Shown one piece after another: positions 44,832 to 54,600 of a DNA stretch of 64,000 nt. The translations under genes were made by a program, and so were the position numbers. The notes beneath the pieces are model-generated. The model was not told where the DNA came from and searched no databases. It was given only the letters and a program-made list of their open reading frames with translations. How positions within the stretch are numbered: the first letter of the stretch is position 1; each line of letters starts with the position of its first letter. Source of the stretch: an uncultured Acidobacteriota bacterium (GTDB taxonomy: Bacteria > Acidobacteriota > Blastocatellia > Pyrinomonadales > Pyrinomonadaceae); the NCBI GenBank assembly GCA_937859595.1, contig CALMAH010000023.1, positions 1-64,000 on the forward strand, in the 5' to 3' direction.

Positions 44832-45887
44832 ATGCTGTTCGGTAAAAAGAAAAGCGTCGCCGGTCTTGATATCGGATCCAGTTCGGTAAAGATGGTCGAG
44901 CTAGACGGTAAATCAAATACTCTCAGCCTCGTCAGCCTCGGATTCGAGAACCTGCCGGACGAGACGATCATCGACGGCCAGATAATGGAGATGAATACGG
45001 TCTCCAATGTTATTCAGAACGTCTGCAGCAACAACGGCGTCGCCGCCGACCGTGTAGTGACCGGGGTCAGCGGCCATTCGGTGATCATAAAAAATATCGT
45101 CCTGCCCGCGATGAGCGAAGACGAGCTTGAAGAATCGATCGACTGGCACGCCGAGGAGCATATTCCGTACGACCTTTCGGACGTGAGTCTCGACTATCAG
45201 ATCACGGCCAATGGAAATGACACGACAAACGTCCTGATCGCGGCCTGCAAACGTGAGCGTATAGACAACATCCGCCAGGCGGTACAGATGGCCGGCAAAG
45301 AGCCTTTCATCATAGACGTTGACACGTTCGCATTGCAGAACTGCTACGAACTTAATTATCAGCCGAGCGACTCAGATGTAGTAACGCTCCTGAATATCGG
45401 TGCCTCAACGATGAACGTAAACATCGTAAAGGGCACCCGATCGCTATTTACCCGCGACATTACGGTTGGCGGGAGCCAGTTTACCGACGTGCTCCAGCGA
45501 AGCCTGGGAGTTTCATATCAACAGGCCGAGGCCCTCAAGCGAGGTGTGAACAACGCGGTCGAAGGCGTCGAGGAAACGGCGATCGAGCCGCTAATAAACA
45601 ATGTGACCGAGATCGTCGCGATGGAGATACAGAAGACATTCGACTTCTACCGGGCGACGACCGAAGACAACGAGACAGTTGTTCAAAAGATCCTGATCTC
45701 CGGCGGTGGTTCCAAGCTGCAGGGCCTGGCACAGGACCTCTCAGCGCGGCTCGAACTGCCGGTGGAAGTTCTTGACCCATTCAGGAACATCAAGGTAGAT
45801 ACACGAAAGTTTGACCCTGACTACATGAGCGAGATCATGCCCGAAATGGCCGTGGCCGTGGGATTGGCGATGAGGGGAGTTGTATAG
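44832..45887 (+). CDS. pilM: Type IV pilus assembly protein PilM
   Basis: Actin-like cytoplasmic ATPase-fold protein of 351 residues that links the pilus alignment complex to the inner face of the membrane by binding the PilN N-terminus. The start VAGLDIGSSSVKMVEL is the phosphate-1-like loop. The SHS2 insert region and the late ISGGGSKLQGL loop are also present. It is first of five genes, with AGGAG at 44818 as ribosome-binding site. Gene order and length are standard. Confidence 0.95.
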   Translation: MLFGKKKSVAGLDIGSSSVKMVELDGKSNTLSLVSLGFENLPDETIIDGQIMEMNTVSNVIQNVCSNNGVAADRVVTGVSGHSVIIKNIVLPAMSEDELEESIDWHAEEHIPYDLSDVSLDYQITANGNDTTNVLIAACKRERIDNIRQAVQMAGKEPFIIDVDTFALQNCYELNYQPSDSDVVTLLNIGASTMNVNIVKGTRSLFTRDITVGGSQFTDVLQRSLGVSYQQAEALKRGVNNAVEGVEETAIEPLINNVTEIVAMEIQKTFDFYRATTEDNETVVQKILISGGGSKLQGLAQDLSARLELPVEVLDPFRNIKVDTRKFDPDYMSEIMPEMAVAVGLAMRGVV

Positions 45888-45889
45888 AA

Positions 45890-46603
45890 ATGATCAAAGT
45901 AAACCTTCTTCAATCAGTTACTGAACGACAGGGCGGGGCCGTAACGGCGGTTGACCGGACGGTTGGAAGCCCTTCATCCCGGCTTCTTCTGATGTCCCTC
46001 GCCGTCGGGTTCCTGTTTCTCGCCGTTGTCGGATGGGACGTCATAAGTTCTCAGATGGCAAAGTCCGACGCCGAAAGACGGCTCGAAGAGCAAAAGCAGA
46101 TAGCTGCCGAGCTTGAGGTGGTGATGAAAGAGCAGCGTGAACTGGAACAAAAGATCCAGAACATCGACATGCGTATCGAAGCCATCAAGAAGCTGAGGGC
46201 AAACCAGGCCGGTCCGAGCGCAGTGCTCGAGGCGGTCCGCGAGCGTATCGCTATGGTCCCCGGGCTTTATCTGCAGGCTATAGAACAGACCGGCGACGAA
46301 GTGGTCATCCGAGGCAATTCGCCCGATGAAGCTGCGGTAACGCAGTTTGGCCGCAGCCTTGAATTCTCTAACGGGCTCTTTTCGAACTTGAATATAGAGA
46401 CCCAACGGCAGGAGATCGTCAACCAGATGGCATCGAATCCCAGTGGCGGCGAAGGCCCCAAGGTAAATGTCGTGAACTTTACGATCAAGACCGCCTACAC
46501 GCCTTCGAAGGCTGCTGGAGCTGAAAGCGGAGAGGCAACCACCGCATCGGCTGCTCAACCCGGCCAGGCCGGTGCGCCTGCCCAGGTAGCGAGAAATCAG
46601 TGA
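45890..46603 (+). CDS. pilN: Type IV pilus assembly protein PilN
   Basis: 237-residue bitopic protein starting with the conserved PilM-binding peptide IKVNLL. One membrane helix (about 33-52) leads into a periplasmic coiled coil (about 60-100) and a ferredoxin-like domain. The Ala/Gly/Gln-rich tail (about 205-237) is an extension. It lies two bases from pilM. With PilO and PilP it forms the periplasmic alignment subcomplex. Confidence 0.92.
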   Translation: MIKVNLLQSVTERQGGAVTAVDRTVGSPSSRLLLMSLAVGFLFLAVVGWDVISSQMAKSDAERRLEEQKQIAAELEVVMKEQRELEQKIQNIDMRIEAIKKLRANQAGPSAVLEAVRERIAMVPGLYLQAIEQTGDEVVIRGNSPDEAAVTQFGRSLEFSNGLFSNLNIETQRQEIVNQMASNPSGGEGPKVNVVNFTIKTAYTPSKAAGAESGEATTASAAQPGQAGAPAQVARNQ

Positions 46604-46656
46604 TCCGGACCAACCACTTTTGGATCTATAAAAATATTTGAGCGAAGGACACAACA

Positions 46657-47304
46657 ATGACAGAGAAATTCAAAAACCTACAATGGCACTTCCAACTCCT
46701 GATCCTCGTCAGCATTGCTACGCTGCTCTATCTGACGGTCTGGTACTTCGTGACGAGCGAGACCCGTGCCGAGGTTCATGCGTTGAACGACCAGATCGCC
46801 CAGTTGACGGCCAAGAATGAGGCCGCCCGCGTCGCGACCCAGCGGATCAATGAATTTAGGGCCCTGTATGCCAGCAAAGCGCTGGAATATGAAGAGCTGA
46901 AGGTGTTGCTCCCCGAACAGCGAGAGATCACGAATGTTCTGCAGGGATTGCAGGACAACGCGAAGGATTCGCGGCTGATCGTGATGCGGTTCTCGCCGCG
47001 TGACGACACGCAGCAAGATTCAATAATGGCCAAGCCGGTCGAAGTTGAGGTCCATAGCAATTTCAACAACCTGCGGGCGTTCTATGACAAGATGGCGAAA
47101 TTGCCCCGAATCGTTTCGATATCGGATTTTAAGATCAACCAGCTTGATAAGCAGACCCCTGAGAAAACCCTGCACGCACAATTTCTTCTGACTGCCTATT
47201 ACGCCGATCCTGAAGCCCTGCAGCCAAAACCCGCTCCCGGAGCACCGGGAACACCGGGTGCACCGGCCGCGCCGGCACCGACAGCAGCGGCACCTGCCCA
47301 ATAG
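46657..47304 (+). CDS. pilO: Type IV pilus assembly protein PilO
   Basis: 215 residues: short cytoplasmic start, one membrane helix (about 14-32), a coiled coil (about 35-75), and a periplasmic domain with VEVEVHSNFNNLRAFYDKMA, typical of PilO. The Pro/Ala-rich tail matches that of PilN in style. It heterodimerises with PilN. The 53-bp gap to pilN contains no terminator. Confidence 0.92.
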   Translation: MTEKFKNLQWHFQLLILVSIATLLYLTVWYFVTSETRAEVHALNDQIAQLTAKNEAARVATQRINEFRALYASKALEYEELKVLLPEQREITNVLQGLQDNAKDSRLIVMRFSPRDDTQQDSIMAKPVEVEVHSNFNNLRAFYDKMAKLPRIVSISDFKINQLDKQTPEKTLHAQFLLTAYYADPEALQPKPAPGAPGTPGAPAAPAPTAAAPAQ

Positions 47305-47360
47305 ATTGACCCGATAGGGCTCAAGCAACGGCCTATCCCTACCATAAAGAGAATAAAGCC

Positions 47361-48107
47361 ATGATTAAACGATCAACGATCCTGAAAACTCTTACGCTTA
47401 ACCTGGCGGTAGCCGGAACGGTCCTCATCGCAGGACACCTGAACTCTGCCGAAGCTCAGACTCGCGACCCGTTCGCAAAGCCCGGTTGGGCGCGAACCCG
47501 CGAGGCGAGTACCGGAGGACAGTCGACCGGCACCGGAGCCCGGCGCACACCGGCCGAACCGGCAAACCTCGGCGCTCCGCCGATCGACCAGAGGATCGCG
47601 TACTTTATGCAGCAGCGTGAAGCCGCCGCGGCCGCCGGGAATCCGCTTCCGAAGGTTACCAGCGTGCTTACGCTCAGCGAGATCACGGTTACCGGCATTT
47701 TCAAGACGCCGCGGGGTTACGCTGCAATGGTAGAGGCCACGCCGATCAAGCTTTCGTACACGATCTACCCGGGCGAAAGGTTTTTTGACGGACAATTGGT
47801 GGCGGTGGAGGAAAATCGCCTTGTCTTCCGAAAGGTTACAAAGATGAGCAACGGTCGATTTGTCTCCTCGGTCGAGAACAAACCGCTCCGTCAATATTCC
47901 AACCGTGCACAGATCCAGGGCACGGCACCGGCTGGCTCGGAATCGGCCGGCACCGCACAGCCAGCTCCTACAGCGGGCGACGCCGTAGCTACCGGGCCGA
48001 TCGTCTCGCCGCTTGACGAGATGAATCGCCAACCTGCCGAAGAAGCAGCCAGGCCGGCCGCACGCAGCACCCGCCGACTGGTTCGCGTAGCGCGAGGCAA
48101 TAACTAG
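47361..48107 (+). CDS. pilP: Type IV pilus assembly protein PilP
   Basis: 248 residues with an N-terminal signal peptide (hydrophobic about 8-27). RDPFAKPGW is the typical PilP start of the mature protein. A low-complexity linker precedes the beta-sandwich HR domain (about 108-165, with LSEITVTGIFKTPRGYAAM). PilP bridges the PilN/O complex to the secretin N0 domain. No lipobox Cys is seen, unlike classical lipoprotein PilP, so anchoring may differ. The C-terminal extension is Pro/Ala/Arg-rich. Confidence 0.85.
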   Translation: MIKRSTILKTLTLNLAVAGTVLIAGHLNSAEAQTRDPFAKPGWARTREASTGGQSTGTGARRTPAEPANLGAPPIDQRIAYFMQQREAAAAAGNPLPKVTSVLTLSEITVTGIFKTPRGYAAMVEATPIKLSYTIYPGERFFDGQLVAVEENRLVFRKVTKMSNGRFVSSVENKPLRQYSNRAQIQGTAPAGSESAGTAQPAPTAGDAVATGPIVSPLDEMNRQPAEEAARPAARSTRRLVRVARGNN

Positions 48108-48226
48108 ATCTCACTTTGCTTGAATCGTTGATCAACCGGCGTTCAGGCACGATCAAACACAGACTAACCAAGTCATACCGCGAGACGAACACCGTGTTCG
48201 CGTATGAGAAATGCAACGGAGGAAAC

Positions 48227-49888
48227 ATGACTTCTCTTCAATCACTTTGCGGTCTCGGCAGAAAAGCTCTGATCGTAACACTTCTAACAGCTTTACTTGG
48301 CATTATGGCCGCTGCCCAGCGCGTAGAGCCGGGCCAGCAGGGGCGAATGTATGGCGAACCCGGATTTATGGGTGAAGCCATCGCTCTGAACGTCGTAAAT
48401 ACGGACATCCGCGACATTCTCAGCTATATCACAGATCAGTATGGCATCAACTTTGTCATCGATCGGTCGGTACAGGCTGTTCCCGTCACGGTGAACGTTA
48501 AGGACGTGCCATGGAACATTGCGCTTGATTCGATACTTCGCTCGCAGGAGCTAGCCGTTCAGGTCAGCGGGAACATTCTCCGCGTAGCCGACGCAAAGAT
48601 CCTGGCGACCGAGGGCGAGATATTGAGCAAGGCGGCGGACACCCAGCTTGATACAATGCCTCTTTATACGGAATTTGTCAGGCTCAACTATGCACGGGCC
48701 GCCGGCGCGATCGGCCGCGGAACCGCTACGAGCGGCACCTCTGCCGGCTCAGCCGCAGGCGGGTCCGGCGGATCTTCCGCCTCCACGCCGGGTGAGGGCC
48801 TTCTGCCTATTATCAAGCGTCGACTGTCCCGCCGTGGATCTATCGAAGTAGATGCCCGCAGCAACTCGCTGATCATCACAGACGTTCGCGACAACATCGA
48901 TGCGATCAAGCAGCTAATCTCAGTCCTTGACCAGGCGGAACCTCAGGTCGAGATCGAGGCAAGGATCGTCGTCGCCACTCGCAGCTTTAGCCGCGACATC
49001 GGCGTACAGCTTTCCGGTCTTGTGCTCGGTGCACGCGGCAGCGGCATCGGCGGATCTACCCTTCCGCAGGCACCCGTTGACGGACGGCTTCCCATTCCGG
49101 AAAGCCTCCCGAATGGCAACATCAACAACAACATGGCCTCGCAGATCGCCAACACCGCTATTGGTTTGACGACCGGCGTTTTTGGCACGGCGCAGATCAA
49201 TATGCTGATCACGGCCGGTGAACAAAAGGGCCATGCAAAGGTGATAGCGACCCCGAGGGTCACCGCACTTAACAATCGTGCGGCCATCATCGAAAGCAAG
49301 ACCCAGATACCCATCACGACCATTCAGCCGGGTGGAGGCACGGGCGGTTTTGCCGTAGCCACGATCGAGTATGTGGATGTTCCGCTAAAACTCGAGATCA
49401 CACCTCAGATCACCGATGTGGGTACGATCGTGCTCGAAGTACTTGCAGAGAACAGCTCGACGGCGACGTTGGTTGCCGGTGCCGCACCTGCGATCAACAC
49501 GCAGAAAATGCAGTCGCAGATCGTGGTGCCGGACGGCGGCACGACCGTGGTCGGCGGAGTTCTCTTTGACGACGAACGCGAAGGACAGGACAGGACACCG
49601 GGCCTCTCGAGGATCCCGCTGCTTGGAGCTCTGTTCAAGCGTAAGGACGTTCAAAGGAACACGAGCGAGATACTTTTCTTTATCACCCCTCGTATCTATC
49701 GTCCGGACTTTCCGGAGGTGACCGGGACATCGGGCACACGTCCGGCGGCAACTATACTCCAGCCGGTACCGCTTGGCAATCCTGCTTCGAACTCGGAACA
49801 GAACCCCGTAACGGACGTTCCTGCCCCGAGGCCGATGATGCCGACCCAGCAGCCGCTGGCTCCGCCTACCGCTCCGGAGAGGCCGTAG
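48227..49888 (+). CDS. pilQ: Type IV pilus secretin PilQ
   Basis: Outer-membrane secretin of 553 residues through which the pilus passes. A signal peptide spans about 9-30. The N0/STN-like domain (about 48-120) includes DIRDILSYITDQYGINFVID. The N1 domain follows, interrupted by a Gly/Ser/Thr-rich loop (about 165-190). The secretin barrel domain (about 235-500) ends with ELLVFITPR-type FITPRIYRP. AMIN domains found in many PilQ proteins are absent, so this is a short form. The ATG at 48227 follows GGAGGA; the longer frame from 48116 lacks this. It is last in the operon. Confidence 0.92.
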   Translation: MTSLQSLCGLGRKALIVTLLTALLGIMAAAQRVEPGQQGRMYGEPGFMGEAIALNVVNTDIRDILSYITDQYGINFVIDRSVQAVPVTVNVKDVPWNIALDSILRSQELAVQVSGNILRVADAKILATEGEILSKAADTQLDTMPLYTEFVRLNYARAAGAIGRGTATSGTSAGSAAGGSGGSSASTPGEGLLPIIKRRLSRRGSIEVDARSNSLIITDVRDNIDAIKQLISVLDQAEPQVEIEARIVVATRSFSRDIGVQLSGLVLGARGSGIGGSTLPQAPVDGRLPIPESLPNGNINNNMASQIANTAIGLTTGVFGTAQINMLITAGEQKGHAKVIATPRVTALNNRAAIIESKTQIPITTIQPGGGTGGFAVATIEYVDVPLKLEITPQITDVGTIVLEVLAENSSTATLVAGAAPAINTQKMQSQIVVPDGGTTVVGGVLFDDEREGQDRTPGLSRIPLLGALFKRKDVQRNTSEILFFITPRIYRPDFPEVTGTSGTRPAATILQPVPLGNPASNSEQNPVTDVPAPRPMMPTQQPLAPPTAPERP

Positions 49889-49944
49889 TCTAACCTCAGA
49901 ACGGACATGAACTAACGGGAAACCGTGTTCCCTCCAATTGGAAA

Positions 49945-49978
49945 GTGCCCGTCAGGCCCGAAACGGCCCGGCGGGCAC
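49945..49978. terminator. Hairpin between convergent pilQ and Reelin-like genes
   Basis: A GTGCCCG...CGGGCAC stem with an inner GGCC/GGCC pairing around CGAAAC sits between two convergent stop codons. It has only weak T-runs on either side, so it may terminate both strands in a relaxed way. Confidence 0.55.
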
Positions 49979-49999
49979 TATTACTTGGCATTGAGAGTT

Positions 50000-51454
50000 C
50001 TAGCTGGTCGGAAGTTCGGGCAGATATCCCTGCGGCACCGGTTTGTCGGTCGGTGCTCCAAACTGTACGATCGCGGCTGTCCCGTCGGAACTACGGAGGA
50101 TATACCAAACACCATCGCGATAAACGGCGACATCTGCCTTGCCGTCGCCATCGTAATCCATCGGTACGGGAAGGTCCGTGCCGACACCGAAGGGCCCTCC
50201 GTAAAAGCCGTCGGTTGACCCCAGTATGTACCAAAATCCCGTAGAAGGCCTGAAAACGGCCGCGTCGTGGAGTCCGTCGCCGTCAAAGTCAGACGAGACG
50301 GGGCGGTCGCCGGCCGAACCGAACGGAAAGATCGTAAATCCGAGGTCGCTGCTACGCCAGATGTACCAAACACCGGTTGAAGGCCTGAAAACCGCGACGT
50401 CAGTCTTCGCGTCCCCGTCAAAATCGCCCTGCACGGGAAGATCCGTGGGTGCTCCGAACGTTCGAATGTCATAGGTTCCGTCCGAACTGCGGTAAATGTA
50501 CCAGACGCCGGTAGAAGGCCGCCATACCGCCAGATCGGTCTTCAGGTCGCCGTCGTAATCCCCCTGCACGGGGACATCACCTATTTGGCCGAGAGGCGCT
50601 ATCAGGAAGCCGCCCGAGCTAAGCTGGACATACCATGTACCGTTGGACGGCCGCCATACGGCAAAGTCGGTGACGCCGTCGCCATCGTAATCACCCGGAA
50701 CGATCCGGTCGCCGGCCGAACCGAATGGCGCCGCCTTAAAGTCGGAGCCCGTATTGTTAAGGGCATACCAAAAACCGGTCGAGGGCCGAAAAACTGCTAT
50801 ATCGCCGCGTCCATCACCAAAAAAATCGGAGATATTTGAACCCGACAGGGTTGAAGAACTTGAGATATAGATGTGGTCACCCCCGGGGCCGCCGTCGCTG
50901 TTTGCCGCGTTGCCGGCAACGTAAAAGTCCAGCTTTCCGCCGCGGACGGGCGGAGCGGTCCACACAAAGTTCCAGGATTTTGAGCCAAACGTTGTTGGGG
51001 TTATGCCGTTGATCGTATGTGACAGGTAATCGCGCACGTTTCCATCCACGATCCCTGCCAACACCTGCATTTCAGCCGGATCGGCAGGAGGTAAAGTATA
51101 TGAGCCGACGCGGCGTCCCAGTCGATCGACCGCGGTCAGCTGAAACCCGTAAGTCACTCCGTCAGATTGACTTACAGTTACCGTAAGCGGTATCTGCTGG
51201 CCGGGCAGATAGTTTCGCGGCAAACCGGATATCACCACGTTCCCCTCACCGCTGTTTACCGGAAAGTCAGCGTGGCAGGAGGTGCAGTTGCCCTCCATTG
51301 GTGCCGAAGTGTGTGACGGAGTAGGGCCAAATGCCGATGCACTTGTCTTGTGGTAAAGGTCTGACGTAAACGCAAAACCGACTATGCCAATGGCAACAGC
51401 CGCAAGAACAAAGGTTGTTTTTGCAAAAGAAGTGATATTTGACGAGAACTTCAT
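50000..51454 (-). CDS. Secreted Reelin-like/anchor-V protein with six FG-GAP-like repeats
   Basis: 484 residues. The signal anchor spans about 11-31. Next is a Reelin-like 'choice-of-anchor V' domain (about 42-200) with GNCTSCHADFP and ending near GGPGGDHIY. The CxxCH motif could bind a c-type haem or simply be the family Cys pair. Six repeats of about 45 residues follow. Each has a D-x-D-G-D-G-like acidic loop, then AV(F/W)RPSTG and WYI. They resemble integrin-type FG-GAP blades and may bind calcium. It shares its tail with the two M36 peptidases upstream. Confidence 0.82.
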   Translation of the reverse strand: MKFSSNITSFAKTTFVLAAVAIGIVGFAFTSDLYHKTSASAFGPTPSHTSAPMEGNCTSCHADFPVNSGEGNVVISGLPRNYLPGQQIPLTVTVSQSDGVTYGFQLTAVDRLGRRVGSYTLPPADPAEMQVLAGIVDGNVRDYLSHTINGITPTTFGSKSWNFVWTAPPVRGGKLDFYVAGNAANSDGGPGGDHIYISSSSTLSGSNISDFFGDGRGDIAVFRPSTGFWYALNNTGSDFKAAPFGSAGDRIVPGDYDGDGVTDFAVWRPSNGTWYVQLSSGGFLIAPLGQIGDVPVQGDYDGDLKTDLAVWRPSTGVWYIYRSSDGTYDIRTFGAPTDLPVQGDFDGDAKTDVAVFRPSTGVWYIWRSSDLGFTIFPFGSAGDRPVSSDFDGDGLHDAAVFRPSTGFWYILGSTDGFYGGPFGVGTDLPVPMDYDGDGKADVAVYRDGVWYILRSSDGTAAIVQFGAPTDKPVPQGYLPELPTS

Positions 51455-51570
51455 ACAACGATCTCCCTGGAGGAAAAGCTGGATAACGGGATTTTGACGC
51501 TCGAAATCGCGCGAAGGCCGAAAAGAACTTAGTAATGCTACGGTAAACCCTTTCGGTTCCGCGCGTCAAC

Positions 51571-51604
51571 AAAAAAAGCTGCCCGCCGAGAACCGGGGGC
51601 AGCT
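51571..51604 (-). terminator. Rho-independent terminator of the M36 peptidase gene
   Basis: On the minus strand an AGCTGCCC/GGGCAGCT stem, extended inward by CGG/CCG-type pairs around a short loop, is followed by seven U residues. It sits about 55 bases past the stop of the M36 gene at 51659. This is the clearest terminator in the window. Confidence 0.88.
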
Positions 51605-51658
51605 CTTCCAAAACAACATCGTAGAGGGCCCGGAAGAGGCCCCCCACGTCCTAATTGC

Positions 51659-54600
51659 CTACCGTCGAGCAAACGCTACGACGGGAACGTCAGTAACGGC
51701 ACCGAACTGATCCACTGCAACGCCGCCGCTGGAAAGAAGCTTCCACCAGAAGCCACCGCGGTAGATCGCGATATCCTCGATGCCATCGCCGTCGTAATCG
51801 CCCGGAACAGGTATGTCACCTACGGTTCCGAATTGTTCGATCCGGACCTGTGAATTACTGCTCTGGAGGATATACCACGTACCTTCGGACGGACGGAAGA
51901 TGGCATGATCGATCTTGCCGTCGCCATCGTAGTCACCCGGAACAGCAATGTCGCCGGCCTGTCCGAACTGGACGTTCATTGGGCCGTCACTCGACATAGT
52001 ACCGGTCCATTGTCCATTGGTGAAGATGATGCCGTCGGCATTGCCGTCGCCATCATAGTCACCCGGGACCGGAACCGTACCCGGATTAGAGACTATGACA
52101 TTAGCCCCGTTGCTGGTGATCAGGATATACCATGTACCGTCGGACGGACGATAGATACCAAAATCGTCACGCCCATCGCCATTGTAGTCGGCAATGACGG
52201 GTATATCATTCTCAAAGCCCCACGAAACGCCTGTCAGCGTGAAGTCGCTGCTGTTCAGCACGTAGAAGTCCGGAGCACCATCAACGCTGTTACCACGGAA
52301 CACGGCAACATCTGTCTTACCGTCGCCGTCGTAGTCACCCGGTGCAAGCACGTCCAAGGCGTTGCCCCACTGCAGGCCGGCGAAACCGTCGGTTGACTGC
52401 AGTAAGTACCAAATGCCGGTCGAGGGCCGGAAGACCGTATGATCTGTCCTGCCGTCTCCGTCAAAGTCGGCACGTGCCGGCGACGTCGTTGAACCGCATG
52501 GGCCGGGGCCAGGTGTACAGGTTCCTGCAGGAAGCGTCCAGTCGATCTTCATTCCAGGCGTAATAACCGGCTGGTTGAACGAGAACTGGGTGAACTGTGA
52601 ACCCGAATTGGTGAACTGAACACCCACCGTTGCGGAGCTACCGTTTGCTTGTCCTCCGGCTCCGGTCAAGGTGTAGTAGGTGGAGAAGCTCGAAGAGCCC
52701 TCGTTTAGCACGAGAGTGTGATTGATGGTCATCATACCTTCATTCACACCTCCGTTGAAGTGCTGAGCACGCCACTCGATGACCAACTGGCGATTCGGAG
52801 CGCTTCCGAGCGTCTCTGTATAGACCCCGAGATCCGCACCGCGAGCAGCCGTCATGATATGGTCATCCCAGAATGGGAACAGACGCGGACCGGCTGGCGC
52901 AGCGGTATGGGGCAGAGCCAGGTTTCCGAACGTGGTCGGAGACGTACCGTTGATCTGCAGCTTGCCGTTCGCGCCTATGCTCAGCGACGTGACCGGGACG
53001 TCATAGATCGTCGAGGTCCAGCCGGTCGGGAGCGTAAGCGGTGGCGAAGGCGAATCATCGATCTGGCTGCCAGGAACCAGTGTTCTATTCGCAGGATTAC
53101 CCGGTGCTGTGCCGGTTCCTGTGGTAGCTACATATGTATCTCCCGGAATACCGACCGGAACCGTGTAATTGAATACACCAGGTGATCCGCCGCCGCCGCC
53201 GGTATAGGTAACGGTCAGCGTCAGGTTGATGTTCGTAAAGCACGCGACAGTGTTATCCGTCGAAACCTGGAACGGTGTAATGTTGTTCACCGGTCCTCCT
53301 CCTGCCGGAATATCCGGATAGGCTGAGTTAGCCTGTGCTATCGAGACACCCGGCGTTGTCGTCGAAAGGACAGCCGTGATTCCGGATGCCGCTTCAGCCG
53401 AATTATTCGCCAAAGGAATGTCGAGCGTATTGCACTCGTTAGGCTCGATCAGATTGTTGCCCGAGGTAACGACGGGTGCGCCGCTGGAACCGACAACAGG
53501 AAGATCAAACGCCTCAACAACAGTGTTTCCACTGGGATTCGCCGCCGAAAATCCGAGTCCACGAGCCGCAAAACCGGCCCATACATCGGCGACATCCGCT
53601 GTAGTACCAGTAGCCTGAGCCACTGCTAACATCGCGTTTCGCGTAGCCAACATGGTGGGCGATGACGGCGTGGTCCTCATCGTATCCATCCAAAGCTGGA
53701 GCATCTTCGACGTACCCGCCTGATGGCCCAGTCGCTGAACAAGCCGCGAACGAACTTCCCACATCATGCTCGACCAGATTTCGCCGCCATCATGAACGGC
53801 AGTTGCCGAACCGGTGAACGCCGGAGCAAAAGCCCCGTCAGTCAGGCTCATCTGGGCCGGATCGATATCCGCATAGGTAAGCGGGTTATGCGGCCGGTTG
53901 TTAGGACCGCCGGTAAACGCTATAACAGCCTTCGGAAAACGGCGGATGCCGTAGTAGTAGTTTCCGAGGTTGCTGAACGGCGGGCCGGCTCGCAGGTTGA
54001 GTGTTGCGTAGCCGCCGGTGGTGTAGATGCCGTTGATCGGATCCGTAGCCTCTGCAAGGAGCAGGTGGGCCTGGAAATCTCCGTTTCCTTCGTGCATCTG
54101 TCCGCCCTGCGTACCCGCAGTGCCGTTAATAGAGTTACGGTTGTAAACACCGTGTCCGATCTCGTGAAGAACGATATCGGCATCCCATGTTCCGTCTCGC
54201 GTCGGGCTGGAGAGCGTCCACAAGAACATCTGCATGCGAGCGGTCGTACCGTCGGTCGTGCTGCTCGCCATATTGGCGTTGTTCGTACCCGAACAGTCCT
54301 GTCCTTCCGCAAGGACCGGGTCTCCACCAGTTCCGCCGCGTCCAAAGTTGTCAACCTGGAAGTTGCGGGTCTGTTCCGTGAAACCGTGCAGATACAACAC
54401 ATCATGCAAGCGGTTGGCAACGTAGAACATTTGTACTGCCGCTGCTTTCTGGATATCGACCGGGACCTGTGCGGTCGCGGAACAAGGAGAGATCTGCGTT
54501 CCCGCAGGGATCGCGGGGTCGCCCGGTGCCGGATTTCCCGGTGCCGGGTTGGCCGCAAAGTCGAAGACCCGATTCGGATCGCCGGCGATCAGTGGCTCGT

